Shown here: positions 17,394 to 26,151 of the stretch, one piece after another
How the letters are laid out: each line of letters starts with the position of its first letter
Position numbering within the stretch: the first letter of the stretch is position 1
DNA from: Erysipelotrichaceae bacterium OPF54
GTDB taxonomy: Bacteria > Bacillota_I > Bacilli_A > Erysipelotrichales > Erysipelotrichaceae
Direction of reading: 5' to 3'
Length of the DNA: 64,000 nucleotides
Assembly: GCA_022834735.1 (NCBI GenBank)
Contig: BQKD01000001.1
Location: forward strand, 783,659-847,658
The notes under the pieces: model-generated
What the model was told of the DNA's origin: nothing
The model's database searches: none
What the model saw: the letters and a program-made list of their open reading frames with translations, nothing else
Position numbers and translations under genes: made by a program

Positions 17394-19280
17394 ATGAAAC
17401 CAGTACAGATCAATGACTTGTATACATACGTTTTTTTAGGCAATCTGAAAACAAAAGGAGATCGTGCGGTGTTCGTGGGATCTGTGGCAGAAGAAGAAAA
17501 CAATGCGTATCGCAGCGTGCTGTACACATTGAAAAACAATAAGGTCAGCCCGCTGACTGCCTACGGAAGCGAAACGGATTTTGTGTTCAAAGACGAAAAT
17601 ACCGTGGCATTTTGTTCCAACAGGGAAAAGGAAAAAGACAGGACGTTTTTATATGAGATGGCACTTAATGGCGGGGAAGCTATGCAAACAGCCCGGATCG
17701 ATCGGGACAATGCTTCGCTGATCGGATATCTGAGCGACGGTACGGCCGTTCTTTCTGTTCAGGAACTCATGCAGCCGAAGGAAACAGATTATGATGTGTT
17801 CGATGAAATTCCGTTTTATTTTAACGGGGCAGGGATCACGAACAAGAAGCGGAACCATATCTACACGCTCAAGGATGGCAAACTGAAAAATCTGACGCCG
17901 GATCTGTTCAGCACGGACAGCATCAAACTGTTCGATGACAAGCTGTATGTGGTCGGGGATGAATTTGTTCGGAAAAATTCGCTCATGCCAGCCTTGTATG
18001 TGATCGATCCGATAACCGATGAATGGCACACTCTCATTGAAAAAGACGAGCTGTCGATTCATCTGTTTGAACCTTCAGCCGATGGAGTCTATGTTTTCGC
18101 TTCCGATAATAAGTCTTTCGGCCTGAATCAGAATCCGGATCTGTACTTTGTCCATGATGATCATGTGGAAAAACTGATGGATTGGGGATATTGTGTCGGC
18201 AATACGGTGGGCAGCGATTGTGCCTGCGTCGGCGGCAATACGTCTTTGATCCATGACAATATTTTATACTTTACGACAACAGTCAAAGATCATGTGGAAC
18301 TGTATAAATACGAAAACGGGTTCGAACCAGTTTACAGAAGCGAAGGAACGATCCAGTCGTTCGCGTTCCTGAACGATGCCCTGCTGCTGATCGAAGCAAA
18401 GCCAGCACAGCGTCAGGAACTGTATGAAGTCAAGGGGGACGAAACGGTCTGTCTTTCGGATTTCAACAAGGATACGGATACATCGATCTCGATCCCGCAG
18501 CCTGTTGAATACACCGGGTATGATGGCAGTGCGATGACAGGATGGGTGCTGTATCCGAAAGATTTTGATAAGAAGAAATCGTATCCGGGCATCCTGGATG
18601 TGCATGGCGGTCCGAAAACTGTCTATGGAACAGTATTTTATCATGAAATGCAGGTGTGGGCTTCGCAGGGATATTTTGTGTTCTTCTGTAATCCGCACGG
18701 ATCGGATGGCGGATCAGATGAGTTTGCGGATATCCGCGGCAAATACGGAACGATCGATTATGAGGATCTGATGCTTTTTACTGACACGGTGCTCAAGGCG
18801 ATTCCTGAGATCGATCCAAAGCGGCTTGGCGTTACCGGAGGAAGCTATGGCGGATTCATGACCAACTGGATCATTGGCCATACAGACCGGTTCAGGGCGG
18901 CAGCGAGCCAGCGAAGCATTTCCAACTGGATCTCTTTTTCCCAGACAAGTGATATCGGTCCTTATTTTGCGCTCGATCAGCAGGGCGCTTCCATGGATTC
19001 GGATCCGGAAAAGCTCTGGTTCCATTCGCCGCTTCGTTATGCGAAAAATGTAACGACACCGACCTTGTTCATTCATTCAGATGAGGATTACCGCTGTCCG
19101 CTTTCGGAAGGTCTGCAGATGCTCAATGCGCTGCTTGAGTGTGATATCGAAGCGAGAATGTGCGTGTTCCATGGCGAGAACCACGAACTGTCGCGTTCGG
19201 GAAAACCGGTGCACCGGGTCCGTCGTTTGAATGAGATCACGGACTGGATGAACAGTCATCTCGAAAAGACGGAAAAATAA
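17394..19280 (+). CDS. S9 family (acylaminoacyl-type) serine peptidase
   Basis: A 628-aa cytosolic prolyl-oligopeptidase-family enzyme. The N-terminal two-thirds is a beta-propeller; the C-terminal alpha/beta-hydrolase domain (about 385-628) has the oxyanion region DVHGGPKTVYG, nucleophile GGSYGGFM, acid DEDYRCPLSEG and histidine GENHELSR. The pattern matches the S9C acylaminoacyl peptidases that trim short or blocked peptides. AGGAGG lies upstream of ATG 17394. No signal peptide. It stands between fba and murA with no clear pathway link. Confidence 0.9.
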   Translation: MKPVQINDLYTYVFLGNLKTKGDRAVFVGSVAEEENNAYRSVLYTLKNNKVSPLTAYGSETDFVFKDENTVAFCSNREKEKDRTFLYEMALNGGEAMQTARIDRDNASLIGYLSDGTAVLSVQELMQPKETDYDVFDEIPFYFNGAGITNKKRNHIYTLKDGKLKNLTPDLFSTDSIKLFDDKLYVVGDEFVRKNSLMPALYVIDPITDEWHTLIEKDELSIHLFEPSADGVYVFASDNKSFGLNQNPDLYFVHDDHVEKLMDWGYCVGNTVGSDCACVGGNTSLIHDNILYFTTTVKDHVELYKYENGFEPVYRSEGTIQSFAFLNDALLLIEAKPAQRQELYEVKGDETVCLSDFNKDTDTSISIPQPVEYTGYDGSAMTGWVLYPKDFDKKKSYPGILDVHGGPKTVYGTVFYHEMQVWASQGYFVFFCNPHGSDGGSDEFADIRGKYGTIDYEDLMLFTDTVLKAIPEIDPKRLGVTGGSYGGFMTNWIIGHTDRFRAAASQRSISNWISFSQTSDIGPYFALDQQGASMDSDPEKLWFHSPLRYAKNVTTPTLFIHSDEDYRCPLSEGLQMLNALLECDIEARMCVFHGENHELSRSGKPVHRVRRLNEITDWMNSHLEKTEK

Positions 19281-19348
19281 ACCTGTATTTAGGAGTGGCG
19301 GGAAATTACCTTATAGTTTATAATGGTCTGGAATTAGGAGGTCAAACG

Positions 19349-20617
19349 ATGGAAGAAGTTATTAAAATCGAAGGTGGTCATCGTTTACACGGAACAGTTC
19401 GTATCAGTGGTTCTAAGAACTCTACTGTGGCTCTCATTCCGGCCTGCGTATTAGGGAATGCGCCGGTCACAATTTACGGAGTGCCTAATATTTCCGATGT
19501 GAAATCTTTGACAGTTTTACTGAGGGAACTGAATGTCGAAGTCAAACAGCTTGATGAAGAAACATTATATATAGATCCAACTCATATGGAAAACACGCCA
19601 ATGGTTTCCAATGCAGTTTCAAAGCTTAGGGCAAGCTATTACTTTATGGGCGCGCTTCTCGGGAAATACGGGCATGCCCAGATCAAAATGCCTGGGGGCT
19701 GCTATCTTGGTCCGCGCCCGATCGATCTGCATCTAAAGGGGTTCGAGGCACTGGGCGCTACAGTGAAATATGAGCACGGGTGCTATATCCTGCACGCCGA
19801 CGAACTTGTGGGCAACCGCATATTCCTCGATATTCCCAGTGTCGGAGCGACGATCAATATCATGATGGCGGCTGTTTATGCCAAAGGACGCACGGTCATC
19901 GAAAATGCAGCCAGGGAGCCGGAGATCATTGACATTGCGACGCTGCTTAACAAGATGGGTGCGCGCATTACCGGGATGGGCACGAGCACGCTGACGATCG
20001 ATGGAAGCGTTCAGCCGTTGAAAGGATGTTTTCATGAGATCATTCCGGACCGGATCGAAGCGGCTACCTACATCATCATGGCGGCAGCCATGGCGGATGA
20101 TATGGTGATCGAGAACATTATTCCGCAGCACATTGAAGCGATCTTGATGAAGCTGGAGGAGATCGGGATCAAAATGAAAGTTGGTACCGATTTCGTACAG
20201 ATCTACGGCAGGGAGGGCGAGCTTCGTCCGACCGAGATCCTGACCAAGCCTTATCCTGGTTTTGCGACGGATGTCCAGCAGCCGTTTACTGCGCTGCTCA
20301 CACAGGCTAAAGGGCAGTCGATCGTAACAGAAACGATTTATACGGAGCGTTTCAAGCATTGCTATGAGCTCAATAAGATGGGAGCCGATATCGATGTGCG
20401 CATTCCGAGCGGATTTATCAACGGTTCGACACCGTTGTCGGGTACGAGCGTGGTGGCGACCGATCTGCGCTGCGGCGCGGCCCTTGTCGTTGCCGGGCTG
20501 ATGGCAGACGGGATCACGGAGATCCATGATGTATACCATATCGATCGCGGATACGATCATCTCGATGAAAAGCTCAGGTCTCTGGGAGCCGTTTTCTGGC
20601 GGGAAACAGTCGAATAA
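19349..20617 (+). CDS. murA: UDP-N-acetylglucosamine 1-carboxyvinyltransferase
   Basis: A 422-aa MurA, the first committed enzyme of peptidoglycan synthesis (PEP plus UDP-GlcNAc). It has [13 protein letters not shown] with the catalytic Lys-Asn, and the active-site cysteine in [22 protein letters not shown], so it should be fosfomycin-sensitive. The start is ATG 19349 behind TTAGGAGGTCAAACG; the open frame upstream has no such site. TATAAT at 19319-19324 lies just ahead but lacks a good -35. Firmicutes often have two MurA paralogues; which one this is cannot be told. Confidence 0.94.
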   Translation: MEEVIKIEGGHRLHGTVRISGSKNSTVALIPACVLGNAPVTIYGVPNISDVKSLTVLLRELNVEVKQLDEETLYIDPTHMENTPMVSNAVSKLRASYYFMGALLGKYGHAQIKMPGGCYLGPRPIDLHLKGFEALGATVKYEHGCYILHADELVGNRIFLDIPSVGATINIMMAAVYAKGRTVIENAAREPEIIDIATLLNKMGARITGMGTSTLTIDGSVQPLKGCFHEIIPDRIEAATYIIMAAAMADDMVIENIIPQHIEAILMKLEEIGIKMKVGTDFVQIYGREGELRPTEILTKPYPGFATDVQQPFTALLTQAKGQSIVTETIYTERFKHCYELNKMGADIDVRIPSGFINGSTPLSGTSVVATDLRCGAALVVAGLMADGITEIHDVYHIDRGYDHLDEKLRSLGAVFWRETVE

Positions 20618-20624
20618 ATAAAAG

Positions 20625-20663
20625 AAACGGAAAACGCTTACAAATGCGGGTTCCGTTTTGTTT
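20625..20663 (+). terminator. Terminator of murA
   Basis: AAACGGAA ... TTCCGTTT with an inner CGC/GCG pairing and a T-rich tail. Confidence 0.7.
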
Positions 20664-20669
20664 TCTTTC

Positions 20670-20698
20670 TTGCGTGCATTATTTTTTCGCTCTATAAT
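20670..20698 (+). promoter_or_regulatory. Promoter of the LytTR gene
   Basis: TTGCGT (20670-20675), 17-base spacer, perfect TATAAT (20693-20698), 31 bases before the start codon. Confidence 0.75.
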
Positions 20699-20729
20699 AG
20701 AAAAAGAACAGGCAAAATCGGGAATAGAT

Positions 20730-21407
20730 ATGATACGAATAGCAATTTTAGAGTACGAAAAAGAATCAAAGGAAATTATTTTCCAGTTTGGAAAGATCTT
20801 TAAAAATGTGGACTGGACCTTTCGTCATTTCTGGAAGGCTAGCGAGCTTGCCAAAGCAATGAAAGATGAAGAATATCAGATTTTCGTGTTTGATGAAATG
20901 TTTAAAACGCCGCGGCTGGAAAGCGTGTTTGTGCATGATAATCCCAATGCACTTTTTATTTATATTTGCGATGATCCAACGCAGGTAAAAGGGGAGGATG
21001 GCCGTGAGCGCATGATCTACATCCAGAAGAATGCGCTGGTGAAAGATCTGGAAGACAAGGCGCAGATCATCATGCAGCAGGCGCGACAGAGCGAAATGTA
21101 TTCGCTCGTGTATAACGGCGTTCATGTGAACCTGCCGTTTGATACGATCTACTATCTGGAAAAAGAGGAGAAGATGGTGATCTTCCATACCAAGAAAGGG
21201 ACTTTTCAGAAACGTGTCAATATGAGCGACCTGGAGGCAGAGTTTGCGCCATACGGTTTTCTGCGGGTACATGTTTCATATCTGGTTAACTCCAAACACA
21301 TTACTTCATGGCAGAAGGATGAAGTAGAGGTCAATGATGAAGTGCTGATCCCGCTCTCAAGAGCCCAGAAAAAGCGGATCATGGCATCGAAAAAGGAACG
21401 AACGTAA
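20730..21407 (+). CDS. LytTR-family DNA-binding regulator with degenerate receiver
   Basis: A 225-aa transcription regulator. The C-terminal half (about 128-220) is a LytTR DNA-binding domain: VHVNLPFDTIYYLEKEEKMVIFHTKKG, then FLRVHVSYLVNSKHI. The N-terminal 100 residues have the size and strand pattern of a response-regulator receiver, but the paired acidic residues near the N-terminus are replaced (ILEYEKES) and the phospho-acceptor region reads FVFDEMF. It may therefore work without phosphorylation. No histidine kinase is adjacent. It is convergent with the lysine operon and shares a bidirectional terminator. Targets are unknown. Confidence 0.8.
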   Translation: MIRIAILEYEKESKEIIFQFGKIFKNVDWTFRHFWKASELAKAMKDEEYQIFVFDEMFKTPRLESVFVHDNPNALFIYICDDPTQVKGEDGRERMIYIQKNALVKDLEDKAQIIMQQARQSEMYSLVYNGVHVNLPFDTIYYLEKEEKMVIFHTKKGTFQKRVNMSDLEAEFAPYGFLRVHVSYLVNSKHITSWQKDEVEVNDEVLIPLSRAQKKRIMASKKERT

Positions 21408-21439
21408 AAAAGAAGCGAGTAATTCGCCGCTTCTTTTTT
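21406..21439. terminator. Bidirectional terminator, LytTR gene / dapH
   Basis: AAAAAAGAAGCG / CGCTTCTTTTTT with a 10-base loop; it has T runs in both directions and serves both convergent genes. Confidence 0.88.
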
Positions 21440-21449
21440 AGTAGAAATT

Positions 21450-22133
21450 TCATAATGTACGCAAAGCGTCGATCAGCTCTGTCTTTGACGCTGCCTTTTC
21501 ATCTTTTTTCTTGATGATCTTTGCAGGGCATCCTGCCACGACAACATTTTCCGGCACATCTTCGGTCACGACCGCACCAGCTGCCACAACAGAATTTTTT
21601 CCGATATGCACGCCTTCGATCACGACCGCATTGGCCCCGATCAGGACATCATCCTCGACAATGACCGGTGTCGCACTGGCCGGCTCGATCACGCCGGCAA
21701 GAACGGCTCCCGCCCCGATATGACAGTGTTTTCCGACCGTTGCCCGGCCGCCAAGAACAGCGCCCATATCGATCATCGTGCCTTCGCCGATCACAGCGCC
21801 GATATTAATGATCGCTCCCATCATGATCACCGCGTTGTCGCCGATCGTAACATGATCCCGGATAATGGCTCCCGGTTCGATGCGGGCTTTGATATTTTTT
21901 GTATCCAGCAAAGGAACAGCCGAATTGCGGGCTGTCGTTTCGATAAAGTAATCTTCGACAGTCAGCAGATGGCTGCGAAGTACCGGTTCGATATCTTCCC
22001 AGTCGCCGATGATCACATCCCCGAATCGTTTCGTGTTGGGAAAAACGATTTCCTTATCGCATTTGATATACAGTTTGACCGGCGTTTTCTTTTTTGATGT
22101 CTGTATGTATTTGATAATTTGTTCTGCTTCCAT
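21450..22133 (-). CDS. dapH: Tetrahydrodipicolinate N-acetyltransferase
   Basis: A 227-aa left-handed beta-helix acyltransferase. An N-terminal alpha domain (about 1-85) is followed by hexapeptide repeats ([44 protein letters not shown]) and the C-terminal [13 protein letters not shown]. Length and sequence match the acetyl-specific DapD/DapH of Firmicutes (B. subtilis YkuQ), which acetylates tetrahydrodipicolinate with acetyl-CoA. It is the last gene of the lysA-dapF-dapA-dapB-dapH operon, so the cell uses the acetyl branch of the DAP pathway. The N-acetyl-DAP aminotransferase is not in the window. Confidence 0.92.
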   Translation of the reverse strand: MEAEQIIKYIQTSKKKTPVKLYIKCDKEIVFPNTKRFGDVIIGDWEDIEPVLRSHLLTVEDYFIETTARNSAVPLLDTKNIKARIEPGAIIRDHVTIGDNAVIMMGAIINIGAVIGEGTMIDMGAVLGGRATVGKHCHIGAGAVLAGVIEPASATPVIVEDDVLIGANAVVIEGVHIGKNSVVAAGAVVTEDVPENVVVAGCPAKIIKKKDEKAASKTELIDALRTL

Positions 22134-22142
22134 ATCTTTCTC

Positions 22143-22856
22143 CTATTTCAGTAAATCAACCATCGAATAAAGTCCAGGTTCCTGGCCGCACAGGAAACGA
22201 GCTGCCTTGAGAGCGCCGTCCACGAAGATCATCCGCGAATTTGCTGTATGCCTGATCTCGAGGATCTCGTCGTTGCCGTAAAAACCGACTTCATGGATAC
22301 CCGCTACCGTTCCGCCGCGAAGAGCGTGGATCCCGATTTCCCGGCCCCGCTTTCCGATCACACCTTCCCGTCCGAAAACAGGATCATATTCCTTGCCAGG
22401 ATCGATCGTTTCAAGCAGGGCAAGGGCTGTACCGCTTGGCGCATCCGCTTTCTGGTTGTGGTGCGTTTCCACGATCTCGATATCAAAGCTGTCCTTTAAA
22501 AGCGGAGCAGCCAGTTCCAGGATCTTGTGGAACACAGCAATACCATAGGAATAGTTGGCAGAATAGAAGACCGGATTGTCTTCTGCCGCTTTTTCCATCG
22601 CTTCCTTCTGTTCCTTTGACAAAGCTGTCGTACCTTCGACAAGAGCGATCCTTGTTCCCCGGATCTGTTCGAGGATCCAGTTCAGGTTGTCCGGATGCGA
22701 AAAATCAAGAATAACATCGATACGGTCTTTGTTTTGTTCAAGAAGAGAAGGGTCGAGCACATCACAGCATCCCAGACAGTTCATCCCGAGTTCTTCGGCT
22801 CTGTTTTTCAGCAGGCAGCCCATCTTTCCTTTGCCGACGATCAGCACGTTGATCAT
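22143..22856 (-). CDS. dapB: 4-hydroxy-tetrahydrodipicolinate reductase
   Basis: A 237-aa DapB. N-terminal Rossmann motif GKGKMGCL, a DFSHPDNL segment, EGTTALS, and the substrate/catalytic motif ETHHNQKADAPSGTA with the His-His and Lys. It reduces the DapA product with NAD(P)H. It overlaps dapA by 4 bases, and nine bases separate it from dapH. Confidence 0.95.
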   Translation of the reverse strand: MINVLIVGKGKMGCLLKNRAEELGMNCLGCCDVLDPSLLEQNKDRIDVILDFSHPDNLNWILEQIRGTRIALVEGTTALSKEQKEAMEKAAEDNPVFYSANYSYGIAVFHKILELAAPLLKDSFDIEIVETHHNQKADAPSGTALALLETIDPGKEYDPVFGREGVIGKRGREIGIHALRGGTVAGIHEVGFYGNDEILEIRHTANSRMIFVDGALKAARFLCGQEPGLYSMVDLLK

Positions 22857-23737
22857 AGCAGACCCGCCTCCTCAAGACGCTGTTTTATAAGCTCTTTATG
22901 GTCTTCGCTCATTTCCGTAAGCGGAAGGTGGTAGCCGCCTGCATTCATGCCCATCTGATTCATCGCCTCTTTGACCGGGATCGGGTTGACCTCGACAAAC
23001 AGGGCATGGATCAGATCGAGATACTGCTGCTGCAGCGCCAGCGAACCTTTCGTATCCCCGTCAAGGTATTTTTTGACCAGCTCATGCGTCTGTTCAGGAA
23101 GGATATTGGCAAGGACCGAAATGACACCGCTCGAACCGAGCGAAAGCATCGGCACGATAATGTCGTCGTTTCCCGAATACATCACGAAATCATCATTCAG
23201 GTATCTGGATATATTCATGGCATACGACATATTGCCGCTCGCTTCCTTGATCCCTTTGATATTCGGATGTTTGGAAAGCACGCTGACGGCATGCTCGGAG
23301 ATCGAGCAGCCGGTGCGGCCAGGAATATTGTAAAGAATGATCGGGATGTGCACGGCATCCGCCACGGTTTTAAAATGCAGGATCATGCCTTCCTCGTTCG
23401 TTTTATTGTAATAAGGGGAAATAAGCAGCAGCTGATCCGCTCCCATTTTTTCATAGTCGATACTTTTTTTCAGCATAGTGGCTGTATTGTTGCTTCCAGC
23501 CCCCACGATGACCGGAACCCGTTTGTTCACGGTTTCGATGACACAGGCCACGACACTGTCATCTTCTTCATGGGTCATGGTCGAGCTTTCGCCAGTCGTC
23601 CCGAGAACGAGGATGCCGTCTGTCTTGTTGGCGATATGCCACTCGACGAGCTCTTTCAGCTTTTCGAAATTTACCGAACCGTCTTCATGGAACGGCGTGA
23701 TCAGCGCAACGATCGAACCTTGAATCATATCAGTCAT
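22853..23737 (-). CDS. dapA: 4-hydroxy-tetrahydrodipicolinate synthase
   Basis: A 294-aa DapA that condenses pyruvate with aspartate semialdehyde. The Schiff-base lysine is in IKGIKEASGN, the catalytic tyrosine in IILYNIPGRTG, and GTTGESSTMTHEE binds substrate. ATG 23737 has AAAGGAG upstream on the minus strand; the longer open frame has no ribosome binding site. It overlaps dapF by 8 bases. Being controlled by the same riboswitch, the operon is repressed by lysine at the transcript level. Confidence 0.95.
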   Translation of the reverse strand: MTDMIQGSIVALITPFHEDGSVNFEKLKELVEWHIANKTDGILVLGTTGESSTMTHEEDDSVVACVIETVNKRVPVIVGAGSNNTATMLKKSIDYEKMGADQLLLISPYYNKTNEEGMILHFKTVADAVHIPIILYNIPGRTGCSISEHAVSVLSKHPNIKGIKEASGNMSYAMNISRYLNDDFVMYSGNDDIIVPMLSLGSSGVISVLANILPEQTHELVKKYLDGDTKGSLALQQQYLDLIHALFVEVNPIPVKEAMNQMGMNAGGYHLPLTEMSEDHKELIKQRLEEAGLL

Positions 23738-24524
23738 AATAGTATTCTCCTTTGGCAATTTTTTCTGCCGGTCCCTGCATGATGAGCGTGTCATCCGCAA
23801 GGATCTCTATATCCAGTGCGCCTTTCTTCATTTCCACATGAAGTCGGGAGGCACATCCTTTTTCCTTGTAAGCTACATAGGCGCTCGCACAAACGCCGGT
23901 CCCGCATGCCAGGGTCACGCCGCAGCCGCGCTCGTACGTTTGTACCTTGAGCGTATGATCGTCAACGATCTGAACGAAATTCACATTTGTCTGCTCGTGG
24001 AACATTTCATGCTCGCAGATTTCCCGCCCTATGCTTTCAATATCTGCAAAAGCATTTTCTACGAATACTACCGTATGGATCGTCGACATGAATAAAGTGT
24101 ATAAATGCATGTCTTTGTATTTCATGTTCCAGATCGGCTGATCGATCTTGCAGAGCCGGGTGTCAAAGAGCGGCTTTTCCATGTTGACCCTGAACCAGTC
24201 ATGACCGCAGGACTCGATCACCTTTGTTCCGGCCAGCGTTTTGATGGCGAAGCTTTCCTTTGTCACGATCCCTTCGTCAAGACAGAATTTTGAAAAGCAG
24301 CGGATGCCGTTGCCGCACATCGGCGCGCGGGAACCATCCTGATTGTAGTAGATCATTTCCAGCGGATCGGTCTTTGCGATCATGAAACCGTCCGCGCCAA
24401 TGCCGCAGTGGCGATCGCATATCGAAACAATGAGCGAAGGCAGATCAGCCTTTTTGACCGCATCCTCTTTGACCAGGATGAAATCATTGCCGCATCCATG
24501 GTATTTTGCGAATGGAATTTTCAT
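23730..24524 (-). CDS. dapF: Diaminopimelate epimerase
   Basis: A 264-aa DapF that interconverts LL- and meso-DAP by a two-cysteine mechanism. Both cysteines are visible: MCGNGIRCF near residue 72 and LACGTGVCASA near residue 215. The N-terminal KYHGCGNDFILV is typical. It overlaps lysA by 4 bases and dapA by 8. Confidence 0.96.
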   Translation of the reverse strand: MKIPFAKYHGCGNDFILVKEDAVKKADLPSLIVSICDRHCGIGADGFMIAKTDPLEMIYYNQDGSRAPMCGNGIRCFSKFCLDEGIVTKESFAIKTLAGTKVIESCGHDWFRVNMEKPLFDTRLCKIDQPIWNMKYKDMHLYTLFMSTIHTVVFVENAFADIESIGREICEHEMFHEQTNVNFVQIVDDHTLKVQTYERGCGVTLACGTGVCASAYVAYKEKGCASRLHVEMKKGALDIEILADDTLIMQGPAEKIAKGEYYYD

Positions 24525-25804
24525 AAGATATCTCCTTCGTCCCTTTCGATCAGGTCTTCAAAGCTCTGCCGGCGAACGACCAGGCTCGATCGGCCGTTCT
24601 TGACAAACACCACAGCCGGGACACAGAGCATATTGTACCGGGATGCCATCGAATAGCCGTAGGCGCCTGTCGTATACACGATGAGCTGATCTCCCGTCAC
24701 GGCACAGGGCAGATCGGTCTTTTCGATCAGCACATCGCCGGACTCGCAGCATTTCCCGGCAATGCATACTGTTTCGGTTTTTTTGTCATTCATCCGGTTG
24801 GTCAGATCAGCATCGTAGGCAGCCTGGTACAGGGCAGGCCGGATATTGTCGCTCATTCCTCCATCCACAAAAACATATTTTTTATGAGGCGTGATCTTGG
24901 TAAAGCCGACCGTGTACAATGTGGAACCGGCTTCGGCCACGATGCTTCGTCCCGGCTCGATCATGAGCCTTTTGAGATGCAGATCGTATTTCTCGTTGAT
25001 CAGCGAACACTGATCGATCAGAAGAGCGCAGACTTCATCGATCGGGATCGGCGCATCCTCTTTCGTATAGACGGCCGCAAAACCGCCTCCCAGATCCAGT
25101 GCAGGAAAGGAACGGCCTGTCTTGTTGATCATTTCTTTTATAAAAGAACCCATCGTCTCGATTTCCGCCCTGAAAGCGTTCTTGTCGAAGATCTGCGAGC
25201 CGATGTGGGCGTGGAACCCCTGGAAGGAAAGCGCTTCATTGGATTCGATCGTATCGATGATCGACCGGATCGTTTCCGTATCGGATTTCAGGATCCCGAA
25301 TTTTGAATCCACATGAGCGGTGACAATGAATTGATGGGTATGAGCTTCCACGCCCGGATTGATGCGTAATAAAACATTTATTTTCTGTTCAAAGGACAAG
25401 GCAGCAAGCTCTCTGGCCTCCGCTTCATTATCGATGACAATTGTTCCTGCACCGTACCGGACTGCCATTTCGAGCTCCTGGACCGACTTGTTGTTGCCGT
25501 GGAACACGATATGCCTCATATCGAAGCCAGCCTGCGCAGCAACGTACAGTTCACCGCCAGAAACAACGTCCATATACAGTCCGTGCTTTTTGACAAGTTT
25601 TGCCATTGCGGTGCACAAAAACGCCTTGGAGGCGTAAACCACATTCGTTTCAAAATCCGAAGAAACAAAATGGGCTTTAAAATCATCCATTTTCTGTTCG
25701 ATCAGCGCCTGATCGTAAATGTACAGCGGGGTGCCGTATTGAGCAGCAAGCTCTTTTGTGCTCACATTGCCGATATACAGTGTGTTGTTCTTAACTTCTT
25801 TCAT
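24521..25804 (-). CDS. lysA: Diaminopimelate decarboxylase
   Basis: A 427-aa PLP enzyme making L-lysine from meso-DAP. PLP lysine in VVYASKAFLC, HIGSQIF, LDLGGGFAAVY, EPGRSIVAEAG, and the second-subunit cysteine region CCESGDVL are all present. I choose ATG 25804 with AGAAGGA upstream; the frame continues into the riboswitch terminator, which is not coding. It is the first gene of the lysine operon and directly follows the riboswitch. Confidence 0.96.
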   Translation of the reverse strand: MKEVKNNTLYIGNVSTKELAAQYGTPLYIYDQALIEQKMDDFKAHFVSSDFETNVVYASKAFLCTAMAKLVKKHGLYMDVVSGGELYVAAQAGFDMRHIVFHGNNKSVQELEMAVRYGAGTIVIDNEAEARELAALSFEQKINVLLRINPGVEAHTHQFIVTAHVDSKFGILKSDTETIRSIIDTIESNEALSFQGFHAHIGSQIFDKNAFRAEIETMGSFIKEMINKTGRSFPALDLGGGFAAVYTKEDAPIPIDEVCALLIDQCSLINEKYDLHLKRLMIEPGRSIVAEAGSTLYTVGFTKITPHKKYVFVDGGMSDNIRPALYQAAYDADLTNRMNDKKTETVCIAGKCCESGDVLIEKTDLPCAVTGDQLIVYTTGAYGYSMASRYNMLCVPAVVFVKNGRSSLVVRRQSFEDLIERDEGDIL

Positions 25805-25824
25805 AAAGAATCCTTCTTTCCTGA

Positions 25825-25852
25825 AAAAGCCGGCAGATCGGATCGGCCGGCA
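25825..25852 (-). terminator. Riboswitch-controlled terminator of the lysine operon
   Basis: On the minus strand, GCCGGC ... GCCGGC with an inner GATC/GATC pairing, then a U5 run. Its 5' arm contains ATCCGAT, which can pair with ATCGGAT on the 3' side of riboswitch helix P1, giving a clear antiterminator alternative. Confidence 0.8.
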
Positions 25853-25874
25853 TTGAAGTGCATTTGATGTATCC

Positions 25875-26027
25875 GATAGCACTCCTGCTTTGGCAGACAG
25901 TCCAACAAATATTCTTTATTGGCCCACCACATTGCCGCGCCCGGCACTGCAGTTCGGCAGAATTGCTCTCATACAAGCTCGAACGCACGCCTGCTTGCCT
26001 GGATGAAGTCGTTTCTGCGCCTCTATC
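25875..26027 (-). ncRNA. Lysine riboswitch (L box)
   Basis: About 150 nt ahead of lysA with L-box core elements in order: GATAGAGGCGC, a GAGAGCAATTCTGCCGAACT stretch, GGACTGTC, and a closing GGAGTGCTATC whose CTATC pairs with the opening GATAG (P1). Lysine binding should stabilise P1 and leave the terminator at 25825-25852 free to form, switching off the operon. Identified by eye from the known consensus, not by covariance search. Confidence 0.88.
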
Positions 26028-26037
26028 ATTGTTTATG

Positions 26038-26066
26038 ATTCTATCACAGCCTGACAGCAATTCCAA
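26038..26066 (-). promoter_or_regulatory. Promoter of the lysine operon
   Basis: Minus strand TTGGAA (26061-26066), 17-base spacer, TAGAAT (26038-26043). Transcription would start near 26031, just before the riboswitch. Confidence 0.75.
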
Positions 26067-26151
26067 GAAAATATTTTCAGAAACGAAATGAAAATAAATA
26101 AATCCAAGGAATGTGTGATACGATGTAGGAAATATCTTGAAAGGAAACTAT

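Noticed and set aside
19296..19324. Promoter for murA with TATAAT at 19319-19324.
   Set aside because: The matching -35 position reads TGGCGG; the -10 alone is too weak to list as a feature.
22898..23782. 294-codon plus-strand ORF.
   Set aside because: Antisense shadow of dapA, rich in His/Arg/Asp with no recognisable motif.
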